64,000 nucleotides of DNA from MGBC114844 sp910585855 (lineage in GTDB: Bacteria; Bacillota; Clostridia; Lachnospirales; Lachnospiraceae). The DNA lies in NCBI GenBank assembly GCA_965646165.1, contig CBFFYP010000001.1, forward strand, positions 1 to 64,000, written 5' to 3'. The first letter of the stretch is position 1. Each line of letters opens with the position of its first letter. Positions 61,687 to 64,000 of the stretch are shown one piece after another. Under the pieces are notes generated by a model. That model ran no database searches, was not told where the DNA came from, and was given only the letters and a program-made list of their open reading frames with translations. The translations under genes were made by a program, and so were the position numbers.

Positions 61687-63402
61687 ATGTCAACAAAAGC
61701 GTATTATCCAATTGAGGAGATTGGTGCAGGGAAAGTTGGTTTTTCTACAACACGTTCCATTATTGAGGCAGCTTTTTATGGTAACAATGTCGTAAAGGTA
61801 AACACTCTGAAAGAGGCATATGAATTGGCAAAAAATTCACCGGGTACGATTGTAACCGATATGCCGGTATACAGAGGAGAAGAGTTTGGTCTGGAAAAAG
61901 ATGCAAAAGTTCTTTTATTTAATGATGGTGCTGTAACCGGACGTTATGCAGCAGCCCGCCGTATTAAGGGAGAACCGGGAGTTGATAGTAAGAAACTTGA
62001 TAAGGTGGTAATGGATGCGGTATATGAATCCCGCTGGAAAACTTTGTATCATGCAGAGTGCTTTGTTGGATTAGATCCGGAATTTATGGTAAAAGCACAT
62101 TTATTGATTCCAGAAGGAGAAGAAAATCTTCTTTATAACTGGATGATTAATTTCCAGTATATGTCTGACGAATATGTAAAGATGTATAAATCCTCTAAGC
62201 CGGTTGGAGATGGAAAAGAGCCTGATATCTTTATTTTCTCTGATCCGCAGTGGACACCGGGAAATCGTCCTGATGTAGATTATAGCTGCTTAAGCGATCC
62301 GCTTACTATGTGCTATTTTGATACAGCAGAAAACTGTGCTTGTATTTTGGGTATGAGATATTTTGGCGAACATAAAAAAGGAACGTTGACGATGGCATGG
62401 GCGATTGCCAATCGAAATGGTTATGCTTCCTGCCATGGCGGACAGAAAGAATATACATTAGAAGATGGTTCAAAGTTTGTTGCATCGGTATATGGGTTGT
62501 CTGGTTCAGGAAAATCTACTTTAACTCATGCAAAACATAACGGAAAATATCCTTCTATTAAAGTACTTCATGATGATGCATTTATTATTAATACTGATAC
62601 TTGTGCATCGGTTGCATTAGAGCCGACTTATTTTGATAAGACAGCCGATTATCCGACCGGATGTGCAGATAATGTATATCTGTTGTCTGCTCAGAACTGT
62701 TCTGCTACATTAGACAGTGATGGAAAGGTGCAGTTGGTAACAGAGGATATTCGAAACGGCAACGGTCGTGCGATTAAATCCAAATTGTGGTCACCAAATC
62801 GTGTGGACAAGATTGATGCTCCAGTAAATGCAATTTTCTGGATTATGAAAGATCCGGCTATCCCGCCAGTAATTAAGTTAAAGGGTGCTGCATTGGCTTC
62901 TGTTATGGGTGCAACACTTGCTACAAAGACTTCTACTGCAGAACGTGTAGCAGCAGGAACAGACTTAAATGCACTTCGTATTGTTCCTTATGCAAATCCG
63001 TTTAGAACTTATCCGTTAGTAAATGACTATGAGAAGTTTAAGAAATTGGTAGAAGAGAAAAATGTAGACTGTTATATTGTAAATACTGGTGATTTTATGG
63101 GAACAAAGTGTAAACCAGCCGATACACTTGGTATTTTGGAATCGATTGTAGAAAGAAAGGCACAGTTTGAAACATGGGGACCTTTTGAAGATATCGAAAT
63201 TATGTATGACTGGTCTGGAAAGACAGCAGACTTTAAGCCTGATTTAACAGATAAGGATTATGTAGCAGCATTAAAGGGTGCAATGATGAATCGGGTAAAG
63301 GCAGTGGAAGACTTCTCTACAAAGAAAGAAGGATACGATAAGCTGCCGGATGAGGCATTAGAAGCATTAAAGAAGATTGTAAGCGAAGCAGAAACATTAT
63401 AA
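61687..63402 (+). CDS. pckA: Phosphoenolpyruvate carboxykinase (ATP)
   Basis: Interconverts oxaloacetate and phosphoenolpyruvate with ATP/ADP, for gluconeogenesis or, in anaerobes, CO2 fixation towards succinate. 571 residues, of the longer divergent ATP-type group. The kinase loop is GLSGSGKSTLTHAKH (about 277-291), the metal site LHDDAF, and PTYFDKTADYPTGCADN and RVAAGTDLNALRIVPYANPF match family positions. AAAGGAGG precedes ATG 61687. Single gene with its own promoter and terminator. Repeat copy 61216-61540 lies directly upstream. Confidence 0.93.
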   Translation: MSTKAYYPIEEIGAGKVGFSTTRSIIEAAFYGNNVVKVNTLKEAYELAKNSPGTIVTDMPVYRGEEFGLEKDAKVLLFNDGAVTGRYAAARRIKGEPGVDSKKLDKVVMDAVYESRWKTLYHAECFVGLDPEFMVKAHLLIPEGEENLLYNWMINFQYMSDEYVKMYKSSKPVGDGKEPDIFIFSDPQWTPGNRPDVDYSCLSDPLTMCYFDTAENCACILGMRYFGEHKKGTLTMAWAIANRNGYASCHGGQKEYTLEDGSKFVASVYGLSGSGKSTLTHAKHNGKYPSIKVLHDDAFIINTDTCASVALEPTYFDKTADYPTGCADNVYLLSAQNCSATLDSDGKVQLVTEDIRNGNGRAIKSKLWSPNRVDKIDAPVNAIFWIMKDPAIPPVIKLKGAALASVMGATLATKTSTAERVAAGTDLNALRIVPYANPFRTYPLVNDYEKFKKLVEEKNVDCYIVNTGDFMGTKCKPADTLGILESIVERKAQFETWGPFEDIEIMYDWSGKTADFKPDLTDKDYVAALKGAMMNRVKAVEDFSTKKEGYDKLPDEALEALKKIVSEAETL

Positions 63403-63426
63403 AAAGAATAAAAAGATTGTGATATG

Positions 63427-63474
63427 ATAGATGGCAGTTTCGGGAAAAGATACCGAAGCTGCCATCTATTTTTT
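63427..63474 (+). terminator. Terminator of pckA
   Basis: 17-nt arms ATAGATGGCAGTTTCGG and CCGAAGCTGCCATCTAT, one G-T pair, 9-nt loop, then TTTTTT. Confidence 0.92.
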
Positions 63475-63591
63475 GTCATATCTATTTCAGGTTTTACATA
63501 TAGTAATGCTAGATAACTAGAAAAAAGAAAATCAGTTATTTGAATAGAAAGGAAAGGAGAGGGAGAAAAAATATAGAATTTGGAGGAAAAA

Positions 63592-64000
63592 ATGAGAAGA
63601 AAAGAAGATGTGATGAAGATATTTCCTCAAGCTATTCGAAATTTGTTTGCACAAAGTGAATGGAATTTAGAGGAACTGCAGGAGATTCGGCTGCGGATCA
63701 ATGCTCCCTTGTTGGTAGTATATCAAAATAAAGAGTTCTATGTCAGTAAAGATGGACGGCTTTCACAGGCAGAGGAAAGTGCTTTTATTGTGACAAAAAA
63801 TGAGATAAGAGAAACAATGGAGTATGTAAGCAATTATTCGATGTATGCATATGAGGACGAGATTCGACAGGGATTTATTACGATACAGGGCGGGCATCGG
63901 GTAGGACTTGCCGGAAAGATTATTATGGAGCAGGATGCCATTAAAAGTATGAAATATATTTCGTTTATCAATATCCGGCTCTCTCACCAGATCAAAGGAT
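63592..64000 (+). CDS. spoIIIAA: Stage III sporulation protein AA (5' part)
   Basis: First 136 residues of the ATPase that powers the SpoIIIA-SpoIIQ channel between mother cell and forespore. The sequence LQEIRLRINAPLLVVYQNKE, YEDEIRQGFITIQGGHRVGL and ISFINIRLSHQIKG matches the N-terminal domain of the family; the Walker motifs lie beyond the window. TGGAGG precedes ATG 63592. It is normally the first gene of the eight-gene spoIIIA operon, so this marks a spore former. Sigma-E control is expected, but no sigma-E box was assigned. Confidence 0.92.
   Translation, partial: MRRKEDVMKIFPQAIRNLFAQSEWNLEELQEIRLRINAPLLVVYQNKEFYVSKDGRLSQAEESAFIVTKNEIRETMEYVSNYSMYAYEDEIRQGFITIQGGHRVGLAGKIIMEQDAIKSMKYISFINIRLSHQIKG

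Noticed and set aside
1..64000. CRISPR array
   Set aside because: The repeats are long palindromes separated by genes, not short direct repeats with even spacers, and no cas genes are present.
1..64000. tRNA or rRNA genes
   Set aside because: No cloverleaf with a GTTCRANNC T-loop or rRNA signature was noticed on either strand; a tRNAscan run would settle it.

Overview
The window looks like a chromosomal piece of a low-GC, endospore-forming Clostridia bacterium, most likely a gut Lachnospiraceae. Grounds: a spoIIIAA start at the right edge, the gene order rimP-nusA-ylxR-ylxQ-infB-rbfA-DHH phosphatase-truB-ribF, FabV-type enoyl reductase, ATP-type PEP carboxykinase, an intracellular-type pectinesterase, strong AGGAGG ribosome sites and TTGACA/TATAAT promoters. 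The genus is not determined.

Layout. 0.4-2.1 kb: two-component system on the minus strand. 2.3-6.5 kb: a candidate small RNA, fabV, uppP and a pectinesterase. 7.2-14.7 kb: accessory DNA with an HTH protein, a broken plus an intact ABC exporter gene, an AAA/PD-(D/E)XK protein and an XRE regulator. 15.1-22.9 kb: a frameshifted HTH regulator, a 1765-residue secreted leucine-rich protein ending in a dockerin, and a secreted protein with an N-terminal cohesin-like domain and C-terminal wall-binding repeats. 23.8-24.6 kb: Rpn/PDDEXK nuclease-like protein. 25.5-34.5 kb: the translation/ribosome maturation operon. 34.9-36.7 kb: SH3-NlpC/P60 hydrolase and GrpB-family protein. 37.3-52.9 kb: ftsK/spoIIIE, murE, murF, priA, def, fmt, a membrane zinc peptidase, rsmB and rlmN. 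53-54.3 kb: a solitary TnpB element dropped in front of prpC. 54.3-60.4 kb: prpC, prkC, rsgA, rpe, thiN. 60.4-64 kb: HD-domain protein, pckA, start of spoIIIAA.

The most unusual content is between the genes. Two families of large palindromic repeats fill almost every long intergenic gap. Family 1 has 11 complete copies of 323-327 bp plus truncated and collapsed ones. Family 2 has four copies of exactly 141 bp, one of 154 bp and one fragment. Both begin with GGAC-GCC and end with GGC-TGT. In both, the outer arms differ from copy to copy but stay complementary within each copy, and internal stems covary too, so the folded structure is conserved rather than the sequence. Copies tend to lie right after gene 3' ends and often occur as inward-facing pairs in one gap. 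One copy supplies the last codons and stop of murE. No mobilising enzyme for them is evident in the window. They resemble giant REP/BIME-type elements or a structured RNA family; I do not recognise them as a named family.

The second notable system is the adjacent dockerin and cohesin gene pair, which could form a two-component cell-surface complex. Housekeeping genes are intact and ordinary; the disrupted genes are the first ABC exporter gene, the small HTH regulator and possibly a short fragment after the cohesin gene.
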